Shown here: in pieces, positions 1-8,669 of the stretch
Position numbering within the stretch: position 1 is the stretch's first letter
Layout: each line of letters begins with the position of its first letter
Source: Mycolicibacterium sp. CBMA 234
GTDB lineage: Bacteria; Actinomycetota; Actinomycetes; Mycobacteriales; Mycobacteriaceae
Assembly (NCBI RefSeq): GCF_009729415.1
Contig: NZ_MPKW01000029.1
Coordinates: forward strand, 17,596-81,595
Direction: 5' to 3'
DNA: 64,000 nucleotides
The notes under the pieces: generated by a model
What the model saw: the letters and a program-made list of their open reading frames with translations, nothing else
Told to the model about the DNA's origin: nothing
Database searches by the model: none
Position numbers and translations under genes: made by a program

Positions 1-841
1 TGCACTGACTGTTGCGGTCGACGGTGGACCGTACGCGCTGGCGGCTGGCCCGGACGGTGCGATGTGGGTGACGTTGGTGTCGGCGGGCTCAGTGGCTCGG
101 GTGGACACTCGCGGTGAGGTTCGGCTGTTCGATGTCGGTGCGGACAGCCGGCCTATGCAGATCTGCGCAGGGCCCGACGGCGCCATGTGGTTCACGTGTT
201 CGGGCACCGACCGGCTGGGGCGCATCGCGGGTGATGGTGCGCTGACGTTTGTTGAATTGGATTCAGGCAGTGCGCCTTTCGGTATCACCGTCGGGCCCGA
301 CGATGCCGTGTGGTTTACCGCCATGGAGGCCGGGACAGTAGGACGGGTGGGCGCAGACGGCTCGGTGGAGCAGGTCGCCACGCCCCGTGGCATGCCATCG
401 ATGATCACCGCCGGAGGTGACGGTGCACTGTGGTTCACGCTGAATCAGAAGTCGGCCGTTGGGCGACTCACGGTGGCCGGTGACCTGTCGGTTCGACCGA
501 CACCGACGCCCAGTGCTGGGCCGGTCGGTATCTGCGCCACCCACGACGACGCGGTGTGGTTCACGGAGATTGGTGCGGACAAGCTGGGCCGCATTCCGTT
601 GAACGATGCCATCCAGGAGCTTGACCTGCCGGGCAAGCCGCACGCGGTGGTCGCCGATGCGGCCGACGGTGTGTGGGTGAGCTTGTGGGGCGCCGACGCG
701 ATCGCGCGGGTCAGTGCCGACGGCGAAGTAGACACGTTCGACCTGCCGCCGGGCAGCGAGCCGCACGGGCTCGCGGTCGACCGCAACGGCGCGCTGTGGG
801 TGGCGCTGGAATCGGGGTTCGTGGTCCGGCTGCCGGTATAG
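1..841 (+). CDS. Vgb-family beta-propeller lyase-like protein (5'-truncated by window edge)
   Basis: The reading frame is open from base 2 and the gene begins outside the window; an ATG at 62 lies inside a repeat unit and is not the start. At least seven repeats of about 40 residues are visible, each carrying a G-P-D-G/D-A-V/M-W-F-T type signature (for example PYALAAGPDGAMW, PFGITVGPDDAVWFT, PHGLAVDRNGALW). This is the blade pattern of the virginiamycin B lyase (Vgb/streptogramin lyase) seven-bladed propeller. Vgb itself linearises type B streptogramins by Mg-dependent elimination, but most chromosomal actinobacterial members have no proven substrate, so antibiotic inactivation is only a possibility. 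It converges on dinG. Confidence 0.75.
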   Translation, partial: ALTVAVDGGPYALAAGPDGAMWVTLVSAGSVARVDTRGEVRLFDVGADSRPMQICAGPDGAMWFTCSGTDRLGRIAGDGALTFVELDSGSAPFGITVGPDDAVWFTAMEAGTVGRVGADGSVEQVATPRGMPSMITAGGDGALWFTLNQKSAVGRLTVAGDLSVRPTPTPSAGPVGICATHDDAVWFTEIGADKLGRIPLNDAIQELDLPGKPHAVVADAADGVWVSLWGADAIARVSADGEVDTFDLPPGSEPHGLAVDRNGALWVALESGFVVRLPV

Positions 842-933
842 GGGTCCGCCAGCTTGCGGCGTGTCACCTCAAACGCGCCCGGCGTGTCGCTCCTCCTGCG
901 GCACTTGCGATCTGGACCCGTCACCATGGGCTG

Positions 934-959
934 ACATTGTCAGCATGTGTTGACAATGT
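934..959. promoter_or_regulatory. Inverted repeat, 9-bp perfect arms, in a convergent gap
   Basis: ACATTGTCA at 934-942 and TGACAATGT at 951-959 are exact reverse complements separated by 8 bases. It sits in the 176-bp gap between the 3' ends of the Vgb-like gene and dinG, where an operator would be unexpected; it could be a bidirectional terminator stem without a T-run or a regulator site. Its 20-bp core is almost the same as a site at 60984-61003 (18 of 20 bases). Confidence 0.5.
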
Positions 960-1017
960 GAGCCATTGCTGACAGGTCCTGGCGCGAGGTAGTGCGGGAG
1001 AGCTCCCGCGGGCCACG

Positions 1018-3024
1018 TCAGCTCGACGCTGCCAACCGCTCTAGTGCGCTGCGCACGCGCGCCGGGTCGGTGGTCGACCAGTACGGCGGCAGCGACGACT
1101 GCAGGTATCCGCCGTAGCGGGCCGTCGCCATCCGCGAATCCAGGATGGCGATCACGCCGCGGTCGTTGACACTGCGCAGCAGCCGACCGGCGCCCTGCGC
1201 GAGCAACAAAGCTGCGTGCGACGCCGCGACCGCCATGAACCCGTTGCCGCCGCGGGCCGCGATGGCGCGCTGACGTGCGGTCAGCAGCGGATCGTCGGGG
1301 CGAGGGAATGGAATTCGGTCGATGATCACCAGCGACAGCGACGGCCCCGGCACGTCGACGCCCTGCCACAGCGACAACGTGCCGAACAACGATGTCTCCG
1401 CATCTTCGGTGAAGTGCCGCACCAGAGTTGACGTCGAGTCGTCGCCCTGGCACAGCACCGGGGTGTCGAGGCGTTCGCGCATGATCTCGGCAGCGGCCTT
1501 GGCAGCCCGCATCGACGAGAACAGTCCGAGCGTGCGGCCGCCGGCGGCGGTGATCAGTTCGTAGATCTCGTCCATCTGTTCCGGGGCGGCAGCGTCTCGG
1601 CCCGGCGGCGGCAGGTGCTTGGCGACGTACAGAATTCCCGACTTGGCATGGGAGAAAGGCGATCCCACGTCCATGCCCTTCCACTTCGGTGGAGTCGCCG
1701 TGCTGTCCTCCGCGACCGACAGCCCCCACGCCCGCGCCATCGACTCGAAGCGGCCACCGATGGTCAGCGTCGCAGACGTCAGCACTGCCGTCACCTCGCC
1801 GAACAGCCGCCCGCGCAGCAGCCCGGCCACCGACAGTGGTGCCACTCGCAGGATGTAACGCACTGTGCCTCTGGACTCTTCGCGATCCAGCCACACCACG
1901 TCGTAGCGGTCGGGGATGGCCGGGACGAACGAGTCGATGATGCGCGACGCGGTGTCGCTGAGGTCGGACAGCGCCGTGACGGCCTCGCTGCGGGCGGCCG
2001 CCGCCGTGGGATCGGACGGTGCGGTGTCGATCGCCATCTTGACCTTGTTGGCTGAGTCGCGAACCACTGTCAGATAGGTTGCGAGCTCGTCGTCAAGGAC
2101 GTCGATTCGTCCGGCTTCCATGTCGTGGATAGCCGACGACAGTGTCGCCACCGAAGCCTCAAGGCGTTCTGCCAGTTCAGGTTCCACCAACCGTGCGGCC
2201 CGGCGGTGTGCCACGCCCATGGACGTGGCTGACAGTTCACCGGTGGCCACACTGGTGACGCGGTCCACCAGTTCGTGGGCCTCGTCGACCACCAGCAGTT
2301 GGTGCTCGGGCAACACATTGACCTCGGAGATGGCGTCGATGGCCAGCAACGCGTGGTTGGTGACGATGATGTCGACCGCCCCCGACTTGGCTCGGGCCTT
2401 CTCTGCGAAACAGTCTGTGCCGTAAGGGCATCGGGTGGCGCCGATGCACTCCCGAGCGCCGACGCTGACCTGTGACCAGGCCCGGTCGAGCACGCCCGGC
2501 ACCACTTCGTCACGGTCACCGGTCTCGGTGTCCGACGACCACTCGATCAATCGCTTGACGTCGCGGCCCAGGGCGGAGGCAGCGACGGGGTTGAACAGTT
2601 CCTCTTGCGGGAGGTCTTCTTCGGCGGACGCTCCGCTGTGAACCTTGTTCAGGCACAGGTAATTTCCGCGCCCTTTGAGCAATGCGAACTCTGGGCGGCG
2701 GGGGAGGTGGGGGGCCAATGCGTCGGCCAACCGCGGGAGGTCGCGGTCCACCAACTGGCGCTGCAGCGCGATGGTCGCCGTCGACACCACCACCGGCTGA
2801 TTCGAGGCCACGGCGTGCGCGATGGACGGCACCAAGTACGCCAACGACTTTCCGGTGCCGGTCCCGGCCTGCACCGCTAGATGCTCGCCGTTGTCGAAGG
2901 CATAGCCGACGGCTTCGGCCATCTCGATCTGTCCGCTGCGCTCGGCGCCGCCGAGGGTGGACACCGCGATGGACAGCAGCCCCGAAATGTGTGAAGCGTC
3001 TGTCGGATCTGTCTTGCGGCTCAC
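1018..3024 (-). CDS. dinG: DinG-type ATP-dependent helicase, XPD-like
   Basis: A 668-residue superfamily 2 helicase of the DinG/XPD group, which unwinds DNA 5'-3' during repair. Visible motifs are Walker A GTGTGKSLAYLVP near the N-terminus, the cysteine cluster around CIGATRCPYGTDCF that would hold the 4Fe-4S cluster, the DEAH box VVDEAHELV, and motif VI QGAGRLLRS near the C-terminus. An upstream ATG at 3198 would overlap pncB by about 180 bp and add a non-conserved tail. The GTG at 3024 overlaps the pncB stop as GTGA and gives a length close to M. tuberculosis DinG (664), so I chose it. It is translationally coupled to pncB, the same order as Rv1330c-Rv1329c. Confidence 0.93.
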   Translation of the reverse strand: MSRKTDPTDASHISGLLSIAVSTLGGAERSGQIEMAEAVGYAFDNGEHLAVQAGTGTGKSLAYLVPSIAHAVASNQPVVVSTATIALQRQLVDRDLPRLADALAPHLPRRPEFALLKGRGNYLCLNKVHSGASAEEDLPQEELFNPVAASALGRDVKRLIEWSSDTETGDRDEVVPGVLDRAWSQVSVGARECIGATRCPYGTDCFAEKARAKSGAVDIIVTNHALLAIDAISEVNVLPEHQLLVVDEAHELVDRVTSVATGELSATSMGVAHRRAARLVEPELAERLEASVATLSSAIHDMEAGRIDVLDDELATYLTVVRDSANKVKMAIDTAPSDPTAAAARSEAVTALSDLSDTASRIIDSFVPAIPDRYDVVWLDREESRGTVRYILRVAPLSVAGLLRGRLFGEVTAVLTSATLTIGGRFESMARAWGLSVAEDSTATPPKWKGMDVGSPFSHAKSGILYVAKHLPPPGRDAAAPEQMDEIYELITAAGGRTLGLFSSMRAAKAAAEIMRERLDTPVLCQGDDSTSTLVRHFTEDAETSLFGTLSLWQGVDVPGPSLSLVIIDRIPFPRPDDPLLTARQRAIAARGGNGFMAVAASHAALLLAQGAGRLLRSVNDRGVIAILDSRMATARYGGYLQSSLPPYWSTTDPARVRSALERLAASS

Positions 3025-4313
3025 GCGCCCACCAATCGGGTCGAGATGGCTGGCTCGCCACGGGACAGCTTGAGCCCGTCCCAGGGCAGGCTGTGCAGCC
3101 CGGCCGCGACGCGCGCGCGGGCGTCGGCCAGTGATGCGTCGTAAACCACTGAGCCCGAACGCACCAGCGGCAATGTCAGCACCCGCCCGTCGTCGCAACC
3201 AGTCGGAATTGAACGGGCCGGGTACACCACCTCTTCGACGACGGTTCCGGACGGCTTGGCCAATCGCAGCGCCGCCTTGCGGCCGCCGTGAGATTCCTTG
3301 TGGGTGCTGCGTTTTGCCACGGGCATGTCGTCGACCTCGACCAGCTTGTAGACCATGGACGCGGTCGGGGCTCCGGAACCGGTGACCACCGACGTGCCGA
3401 CGCCGTAGACGTCAACCGGTGCCGCGGCCAAGCCGGCGATCGAGTATTCATCGAGGTCTCCGGACACCACGATCTTGGTGCCGCGCGCACCCAACGAGTC
3501 GAGCTGGTCGCGTACCTGCCGGGCCATCACGCCCAGATCGCCGGAGTCGATGCGCACCGCGCCGAGCTCGGGTCCCGCGACCTTGATGGCGTTGGCCACG
3601 CCATTGGTGATGTCGTAGGTGTCGACCAGCAGCGTCGTCCCGACGCCCAACGCGTCTACCTGGGCGCGGAACGCGGCAACTTCATCCGGCCCGGACTCCG
3701 TGGTGTGCAGCAGGGTGAACGCGTGGGCGCTCGTGCCCAGCGCGGGGACACCGTAGGTCCGTTGCGCCTCCAGGTTCGAGGTGCCGGTGAACCCGGCGAT
3801 ATAGGCAGCACGGGCGGAGGCGACCGCGGCCTGTTCGTGAGCTCGCCGGGAGCCCATCTCGATCAGCGGCCGGCCGGTCGCGGCGCTGACCATCCGCGCG
3901 GCTGCAGACGCGATCGCTGTGTCGTGGTTGAAGATCGACAGCACGAGCGTCTCGAGGAGCACGCATTCGGCGAAGGTGCCGTGCACCGATAGCACCGGCG
4001 AATCCGGGAAATACAGCTCGCCCTCGGGATAGCCGTCGACGTCGCCGCGGAACTCGTAGTCGGCCAGCCAGCGCCGCGTCTCGGCGTCGAGGAAGTCCAG
4101 CGAGGCCAGTGCGGCGTCGTCGAACCGGAAGTCGGCGAGCGCTGCAAGAAACCGGGCGGTGCCGGCGACGACCCCGTATCGACGTCCGAACGGCAGCCGC
4201 CTAGCAAACACCTCAAACGACGCACGGCGGTGTGCGGTGCCGTCGCGCAGGGCAGCAGCGAGCATGGTGAGCTCGTATTTGTCGGTCAGCAACGCGGCGG
4301 TCACAGCCCTCAC
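3021..4313 (-). CDS. pncB: Nicotinate phosphoribosyltransferase
   Basis: 430 residues, first enzyme of the Preiss-Handler NAD salvage route: nicotinate + PRPP (+ ATP) gives nicotinate mononucleotide in the cytoplasm. Family marks are LLTDKYELTM at the N-terminus, the GTSAHAFTLLHT segment with the active-site histidine region, RIDSGDL (phosphate binding) and STHKESHGGRKAALR. It starts with GTG (a second in-frame GTG follows three codons later) and is divergent from clpS with only 44 bp between. The order clpS/pncB/dinG matches M. tuberculosis, where the homologue is PncB1 (Rv1330c). The other NAD-related genes of this window are about 50 kb away. Confidence 0.94.
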   Translation of the reverse strand: MRAVTAALLTDKYELTMLAAALRDGTAHRRASFEVFARRLPFGRRYGVVAGTARFLAALADFRFDDAALASLDFLDAETRRWLADYEFRGDVDGYPEGELYFPDSPVLSVHGTFAECVLLETLVLSIFNHDTAIASAAARMVSAATGRPLIEMGSRRAHEQAAVASARAAYIAGFTGTSNLEAQRTYGVPALGTSAHAFTLLHTTESGPDEVAAFRAQVDALGVGTTLLVDTYDITNGVANAIKVAGPELGAVRIDSGDLGVMARQVRDQLDSLGARGTKIVVSGDLDEYSIAGLAAAPVDVYGVGTSVVTGSGAPTASMVYKLVEVDDMPVAKRSTHKESHGGRKAALRLAKPSGTVVEEVVYPARSIPTGCDDGRVLTLPLVRSGSVVYDASLADARARVAAGLHSLPWDGLKLSRGEPAISTRLVGA

Positions 4314-4345
4314 CGTACTGGTTCTTCAGCCCGTATCCGCCCGGC

Positions 4346-4351
4346 TATTCT
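4346..4351 (+). promoter_or_regulatory. -10 box of clpS (leaderless type)
   Basis: TATTCT lies 6 nt before the clpS ATG. No Shine-Dalgarno is visible between, so transcription probably starts at or next to the start codon. Confidence 0.5.
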
Positions 4352-4357
4352 GGGCTC

Positions 4358-4657
4358 ATGGTTCTGGGTGCCCCAGTGTCGCGGACGAGCCCCGCGACTG
4401 ATGTCGAGGAGGTAGCCGACCTCGATAGTCCGTGGGTGACCATCGTTTGGGATGACCCGGTGAACCTCATGACCTACGTGACGTACGTCTTCCAGAGGCT
4501 GTTCGGCTACAGCGAGGTGCGTGCCACCGAGCTGATGATGCAGGTCCACACCGAAGGCAAGGCCGTCGTCTCGGCGGGTAGCCGCGAGTCGATGGAGGTC
4601 GACGTCACCAAGCTGCACGCGGCCGGACTGTGGGCAACCATGCAGCAGGACAGCTGA
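4358..4657 (+). CDS. clpS: ATP-dependent Clp protease adaptor ClpS
   Basis: 99 residues. ClpS binds the N-domain of ClpC and delivers N-degron substrates to ClpCP. The core is typical: VTIVWDDPVNLMTYV contains the DDPVN segment of the N-degron pocket, followed by FQRLFGY and the long helix with MMQVHTEGKAVV. The N-terminal 25 residues are the usual unstructured extension. Next gene begins 5 bp later, as in Rv1331-Rv1332. Confidence 0.95.
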   Translation: MVLGAPVSRTSPATDVEEVADLDSPWVTIVWDDPVNLMTYVTYVFQRLFGYSEVRATELMMQVHTEGKAVVSAGSRESMEVDVTKLHAAGLWATMQQDS

Positions 4658-4661
4658 GCCC

Positions 4662-5243
4662 GTGCGCAAATGGAAGCGGGTGAACACGTCGGCGGGCGTG
4701 CGGATCAAGTCAGGGTTGGAAACGCACGAAGTCACCATGCTGCGCAACCTGGTCGGGTCATTGGTGGAGATGCTCGATGACCGCGAATCCTCCTCGCCGC
4801 GTGACGAACTCGCGGAACTGACCGGTATGAAGATCGGGCCGTCGCAGGCCCCCGATGACGACACCATGCGGCGGTTGCTGCCGGACTTCTACCGAGATCC
4901 CAGCGAACATCCCGACGGCCGCGCCGCCGGCGAGAGCCTCAACGGCGCGCTGCGCAGCCTGCATGAGCCGGCCATCATTGATGCCAAACGCGAAGCCGCG
5001 CAACGGCTTCTGGATTCGCTGCCAGATCCGGCCGGCAAGTTCGAGCTGACCGAGGACCAGGCGCAGGACTGGGCGACCGCGATCAACGACGTGCGGCTGG
5101 CGCTCGGTGCCATGCTTGATATCGGACCCGAAGGGCCGCAACGACTTTCGCCGGACCATCCGATGGCGGGGCATCTCGAGGTGTATCAGTGGCTGACGTA
5201 TCTGCAGGAGTACCTGGTGCTGAGCCTGTTGGACGAGCGGTGA
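4662..5243 (+). CDS. DUF2017 family protein (Rv1332-like)
   Basis: 193 residues, GTG start. An all-helical actinobacterial protein of unknown function that follows clpS in mycobacteria and is usually called DUF2017. The conserved N-terminus (MRKWKRVNTSAGVRIKSGLE) and the DFYRDPSEH and DWATAINDVRLALG segments support the call. Coupled to both neighbours: 4 bp after clpS, and its TGA overlaps the GTG of the P1 peptidase. The context suggests a link with Clp proteolysis, but this is not proven. Confidence 0.85.
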   Translation: MRKWKRVNTSAGVRIKSGLETHEVTMLRNLVGSLVEMLDDRESSSPRDELAELTGMKIGPSQAPDDDTMRRLLPDFYRDPSEHPDGRAAGESLNGALRSLHEPAIIDAKREAAQRLLDSLPDPAGKFELTEDQAQDWATAINDVRLALGAMLDIGPEGPQRLSPDHPMAGHLEVYQWLTYLQEYLVLSLLDER

Positions 5244-6259
5244 CGGGCTCCATCACCTTCGTCCCCGGCATCCTGGTCGGGAACTACCAGCGCATCGAAG
5301 ATGCCACCCTGGGTTCTGGCTGGGCCACCGGCACCACCGTCGTGCTCGCTCCGCCGGGGACCGTCGGCGCGGTCGACGTGCGTGGGGGAGCGCCCGGCAC
5401 CCGCGAGACCGATCTGCTGGATCCGTCCAACAGCGTGCAGCACGTCGACGCGATCGTGCTCACCGGCGGCAGCGCCTACGGCCTCGCGGCCGCCGACGGC
5501 GTAATGACCTGGTTGGAGGAGAACGACCGTGGAGTGAAGATGCCCGGTGGTCGGGTGCCGATCGTCCCGGCCGCGGTGATCTTCGACCTTCCGGTGGGTG
5601 CGTGGGCCAATCGTCCGACCGCTGAGTTCGGCTACCTGGCGGTCGCCCATTCCAGTACAGACGTGCCCAACGGCAACCACGGCGCGGGCGCCGGAGCGCG
5701 GGCCGGGTCGGTCAAGGGCGGGCTCGGGACGGCGTCGGTCACGCTCGACAACGGCGTGACGGTCGGCGCGTTGGTGGTTGTGAACGCGGCCGGCAACATC
5801 GCCGACTCCGAGACCGGGCTGCCGTGGTCGGCCGACCAGATCAGGCAGTTCGGGCTGCAGCCTCCGCCGCCCGAGCAGGTCGAGGCGTTCTGCACTCGGG
5901 TGAAAGACCCGAAGCCGCTCAACACGACCATCGCTGTCGTCGCGACCGACGCCAAGTTGAGCCCGGCGGGATGCAAGAAGGTGGCGACGGCCGCGCACAA
6001 CGGTTTGGCCCACACCATCCGGCCGGCGCACACCGCGGTCGACGGTGACACCGTCTTCGCCCTCGCGACCGGCCGGGTCCAGATCGAGCCGGACCCCGCG
6101 ACGCCCGAACAGATGAATCCGGAGACGCGGCTGATCTCCGAGATCGGGGCAGCGGCCGCCGACGCGCTGGCCACCGCGGTGATGGTCGGCGTGCTGGCCG
6201 CCGAGTCGATCGCTGGGATTCCGACCTATCGCGACCTGCTGCCGGGAGCCTTCGGCTGA
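5240..6259 (+). CDS. P1 family peptidase (DmpA/NylC-like, Rv1333-like)
   Basis: About 339 residues. P1 (S58) peptidases are Ntn-type hydrolases that self-cleave to expose a Thr/Ser nucleophile and act as aminopeptidases or amidases. The ILVGNYQRIEDA N-terminus, VDAIVLTGGSAYGLAAADGVM and the segment LNTTIAVVATDAKLS, where self-cleavage before Thr is expected (N|T), are all visible. The start is the GTG at 5240 overlapping the previous stop (GTGA); an ATG at 5189 would overlap the upstream gene by 55 bp. In M. tuberculosis mec-cysO-cysM follow; here the rhomboid gene follows directly. Confidence 0.9.
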   Translation: MTGSITFVPGILVGNYQRIEDATLGSGWATGTTVVLAPPGTVGAVDVRGGAPGTRETDLLDPSNSVQHVDAIVLTGGSAYGLAAADGVMTWLEENDRGVKMPGGRVPIVPAAVIFDLPVGAWANRPTAEFGYLAVAHSSTDVPNGNHGAGAGARAGSVKGGLGTASVTLDNGVTVGALVVVNAAGNIADSETGLPWSADQIRQFGLQPPPPEQVEAFCTRVKDPKPLNTTIAVVATDAKLSPAGCKKVATAAHNGLAHTIRPAHTAVDGDTVFALATGRVQIEPDPATPEQMNPETRLISEIGAAAADALATAVMVGVLAAESIAGIPTYRDLLPGAFG

Positions 6260-6284
6260 CGGTGTTCGTCGGTAGCCTTGGGGC

Positions 6285-6941
6285 ATGAGCAACTTGCCCA
6301 CGACGCCGTCGCGGCCGCAGCCGCCTGCGACGTGGAAGGTCGGCGGCGTCACGATCGTCAGCTTCGTCGCACTGTTGTGGCTCATCGAAGGTTGGGATGC
6401 GCTGCACAACCAGGAGCTGAATCAGGACGGCATCCGGCCGCTGGAGGCAGACGGACTCTGGGGCATCTTGTGGGCGCCGCTGCTGCACGCCAATTGGGAG
6501 CACTTGATGGCCAACACCGGCCCGGCGCTGGTGCTCGGCTTCCTGGTGACGCTGGCCGGCATGGGTCGGTTTTTGGCAGCCACGCTGATCGTCTGGATTC
6601 TGGGTGGGTTCGGTACCTGGCTCATCGGCAACATCGGCGCGCGGCCCGGCGTGGAATCCGTCCACATCGGAGCGTCCGGGCTGATCTTCGGCTGGCTGAC
6701 GTTCCTCATCGTGTTCGGGTTCTTCACCCGGCGGGCCTGGCAGATCGCCGTCGGCGTCGTCGTGTTGTTCGTCTACGGCGGTGTGCTGTGGGGCGCGCTG
6801 CCCGGCACGTTTGGAGTGTCGTGGCAGGGCCACCTATGTGGCGGCATCGCCGGGGTGATTGCTGCGTATTTGCTCAGCAGTCCGGAAAGGGAAGCGCGCC
6901 AACGACGTAAGGGGTCGACCCTGCCGTCAATTCCAGCGTGA
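6285..6941 (+). CDS. Rhomboid family intramembrane serine protease (Rv1337-like)
   Basis: 218 residues with about six membrane segments. The catalytic serine is in GASGLIFGW and the catalytic histidine in WQGHLCGGIAG; the HANWEHLMAN motif in the second membrane helix is also canonical. It cleaves membrane proteins within the bilayer; the mycobacterial substrate is not established. A TAGCCT box 6 nt upstream of the ATG (6273-6278) suggests leaderless transcription. In M. tuberculosis murI follows directly; here it does not. Confidence 0.93.
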   Translation: MSNLPTTPSRPQPPATWKVGGVTIVSFVALLWLIEGWDALHNQELNQDGIRPLEADGLWGILWAPLLHANWEHLMANTGPALVLGFLVTLAGMGRFLAATLIVWILGGFGTWLIGNIGARPGVESVHIGASGLIFGWLTFLIVFGFFTRRAWQIAVGVVVLFVYGGVLWGALPGTFGVSWQGHLCGGIAGVIAAYLLSSPEREARQRRKGSTLPSIPA

Positions 6942-7079
6942 TTTGCTGAATTCGGCATTCGCTGCGCGTTGGGGTGCCGGTGGCGTGATTGGTATCGCTT
7001 TTGGAATTAAACGAGAAACTGGCCTCCGAAAGGTGCCGTCTTTTCGTCGCGGGACGCCTTGACGTGGCAAGCTAGGGGT

Positions 7080-7847
7080 GTGCGCCTCACCATTCTCGGT
7101 TGCTCCGGCAGCGTGGGAGGGCCGGATTCACCGGCCTCGGGCTATCTGCTGACCGCACCCGACACCACTCCGATGGTTATTGACTTCGGCGGCGGAGTTC
7201 TCGGCGCGCTGCAGCGGCATGCTGATCCGGGCGCCGTAAATATATTGCTGTCGCATCTGCATGCCGACCATTGTTTGGACTTGCCGGGGCTCTTTGTCTG
7301 GCGGCGGTATCACCCGAATCCTCCGGTTGGTAAGGCACTGCTGTTCGGCCCGGCGGCGACCTGGCACAGGCTCGGCGCGGCGTCGTCACCCGAGGGCGGC
7401 GAGATTGACGACATCACCGACATCTTCGACATCAAGGTCTGGGTTGACGGCGAGGACGTCGAGATCGGCTCGCTCGTTGTGACGCCCCGACAGGTCTGTC
7501 ACCCAACTGAGTCGTACGGCATGCGCTTCACGGATCCGTCCGGGGCGACGCTCGTCTACTCAGCCGACACCGGGTACTGCGACGCGTTGGTCGATCTGGC
7601 TCGCGGTGCCGATGTGTTCCTGTGCGAGGCGTCGTGGACCGACTCGCCGGACCGTCCGCCGAAGCTGCACCTGTCCGGGACCGAGGCGGGACGCGCTGCC
7701 CGCGAGGCCGGGGTGGGCGAGCTGCTGCTGACCCACATTCCACCGTGGACGTCGCGCGAGGACGTCATCAGCGAGGCCAAGGCGGAGTTCGACGGACCGG
7801 TGCATGCCGTGGTGTGCAACGAGTCGTTCGACATCACCCGCGGGTAA
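7080..7847 (+). CDS. MBL-fold metallohydrolase, Rv1339-like cyclic-nucleotide phosphodiesterase
   Basis: About 255 residues. Metal-binding motif HLHADHCLD (HxHxDH), later YSADTGYCDALVDL and a final LLLTHIPPW. The Rv1339 family is described as an atypical class II cyclic-AMP phosphodiesterase in mycobacteria; related folds include RNase Z and ElaC. I chose the GTG at 7080 because VRLTILGCSGS is the conserved N-terminus; a TTG at 7059 would add seven residues. The gene precedes rph-rdgB as in M. tuberculosis. About 138 bp separate it from the rhomboid gene. Confidence 0.85.
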   Translation: MRLTILGCSGSVGGPDSPASGYLLTAPDTTPMVIDFGGGVLGALQRHADPGAVNILLSHLHADHCLDLPGLFVWRRYHPNPPVGKALLFGPAATWHRLGAASSPEGGEIDDITDIFDIKVWVDGEDVEIGSLVVTPRQVCHPTESYGMRFTDPSGATLVYSADTGYCDALVDLARGADVFLCEASWTDSPDRPPKLHLSGTEAGRAAREAGVGELLLTHIPPWTSREDVISEAKAEFDGPVHAVVCNESFDITRG

Positions 7848-7874
7848 GGCGCCGCCCCGCTATCCGCGGCCCGC

Positions 7875-7880
7875 TAGGGT
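7875..7880 (+). promoter_or_regulatory. -10 box of rph (leaderless type)
   Basis: TAGGGT lies 6 nt before the rph GTG start, with no ribosome binding site between. Confidence 0.5.
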
Positions 7881-7886
7881 TGTCGG

Positions 7887-8669
7887 GTGTCCAGACGTGA
7901 AGACGGTCGCCTTGACGACGAGCTCCGCCCGGTAAAGATCACCCGAGGATTCACCAACCACCCGGCTGGGTCGGTGCTGGTGGAGTTCGGCCAGACCCGG
8001 GTCATGTGCACGGCCTCGGTGTCCGAAGGGGTGCCGCGCTGGCGCAAGGGTTCCGGGTTGGGCTGGCTGACCGCCGAGTACGCGATGCTGCCGGCCGCCA
8101 CGCACGACCGCTCCGACCGCGAGTCGGTCAAGGGCCGCGTCGGTGGGCGGACCCAGGAGATCAGCCGGTTGATCGGCCGCTCGCTGCGCGCGTGCATCGA
8201 CCTCAGTGCGCTGGGTGAGAACACCATCGCCATCGACTGCGACGTGCTGCAGGCCGACGGCGGCACCCGCACCGCGGCGATCACCGGCGCGTATGTCGCG
8301 CTTTCCGACGCCGTCACCTACTTGGCCGCGGCGGGCCGGTTGAAGGACCCGCGTCCGCTGTCGTGCGCCATCGCCGCCGTCTCGGTCGGTGTGGTCGACG
8401 GCCGGGTCCGCACAGACCTGCCCTACACCGAGGACTCGCGGGCCGAGGTCGACATGAACGTCGTCGCCACCGACACCGGAACCTTGGTCGAGGTGCAGGG
8501 CACGGGCGAGGGCGCGACGTTCCCGCGCTCGACGCTCGACAAGCTTTTGGATGCCGCGCTGGCCGCATGCGATCAGTTGTTCGCGTTGCAGCGCGAGGCG
8601 CTGGAGCTGCCGTACCCGGGCGTGCTGCCCGAGGCGTCGGGTCCGGCGAAGAAGGCATTTGGTGCCTGA
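7887..8669 (+). CDS. rph: Ribonuclease PH
   Basis: 260 residues, GTG start. A phosphorolytic 3'-5' exoribonuclease that trims tRNA precursors, working as a hexamer. Typical segments: GSVLVEFGQTRVMCTASV, GWLTAEYAMLP, RVGGRTQEISRLIGRSLRACID, DCDVLQADGGTRTAAITGA and the catalytic-core NVVATDTGTLVEVQGTGEG. Overlaps rdgB by 8 bp, so the two are a transcription and translation unit, as in mycobacteria generally. Confidence 0.97.
   Translation: MSRREDGRLDDELRPVKITRGFTNHPAGSVLVEFGQTRVMCTASVSEGVPRWRKGSGLGWLTAEYAMLPAATHDRSDRESVKGRVGGRTQEISRLIGRSLRACIDLSALGENTIAIDCDVLQADGGTRTAAITGAYVALSDAVTYLAAAGRLKDPRPLSCAIAAVSVGVVDGRVRTDLPYTEDSRAEVDMNVVATDTGTLVEVQGTGEGATFPRSTLDKLLDAALAACDQLFALQREALELPYPGVLPEASGPAKKAFGA

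Noticed and set aside
5186..6409. Open frame of 407 codons on the minus strand
   Set aside because: Shadow of the P1 peptidase; high-GC DNA keeps this phase open.
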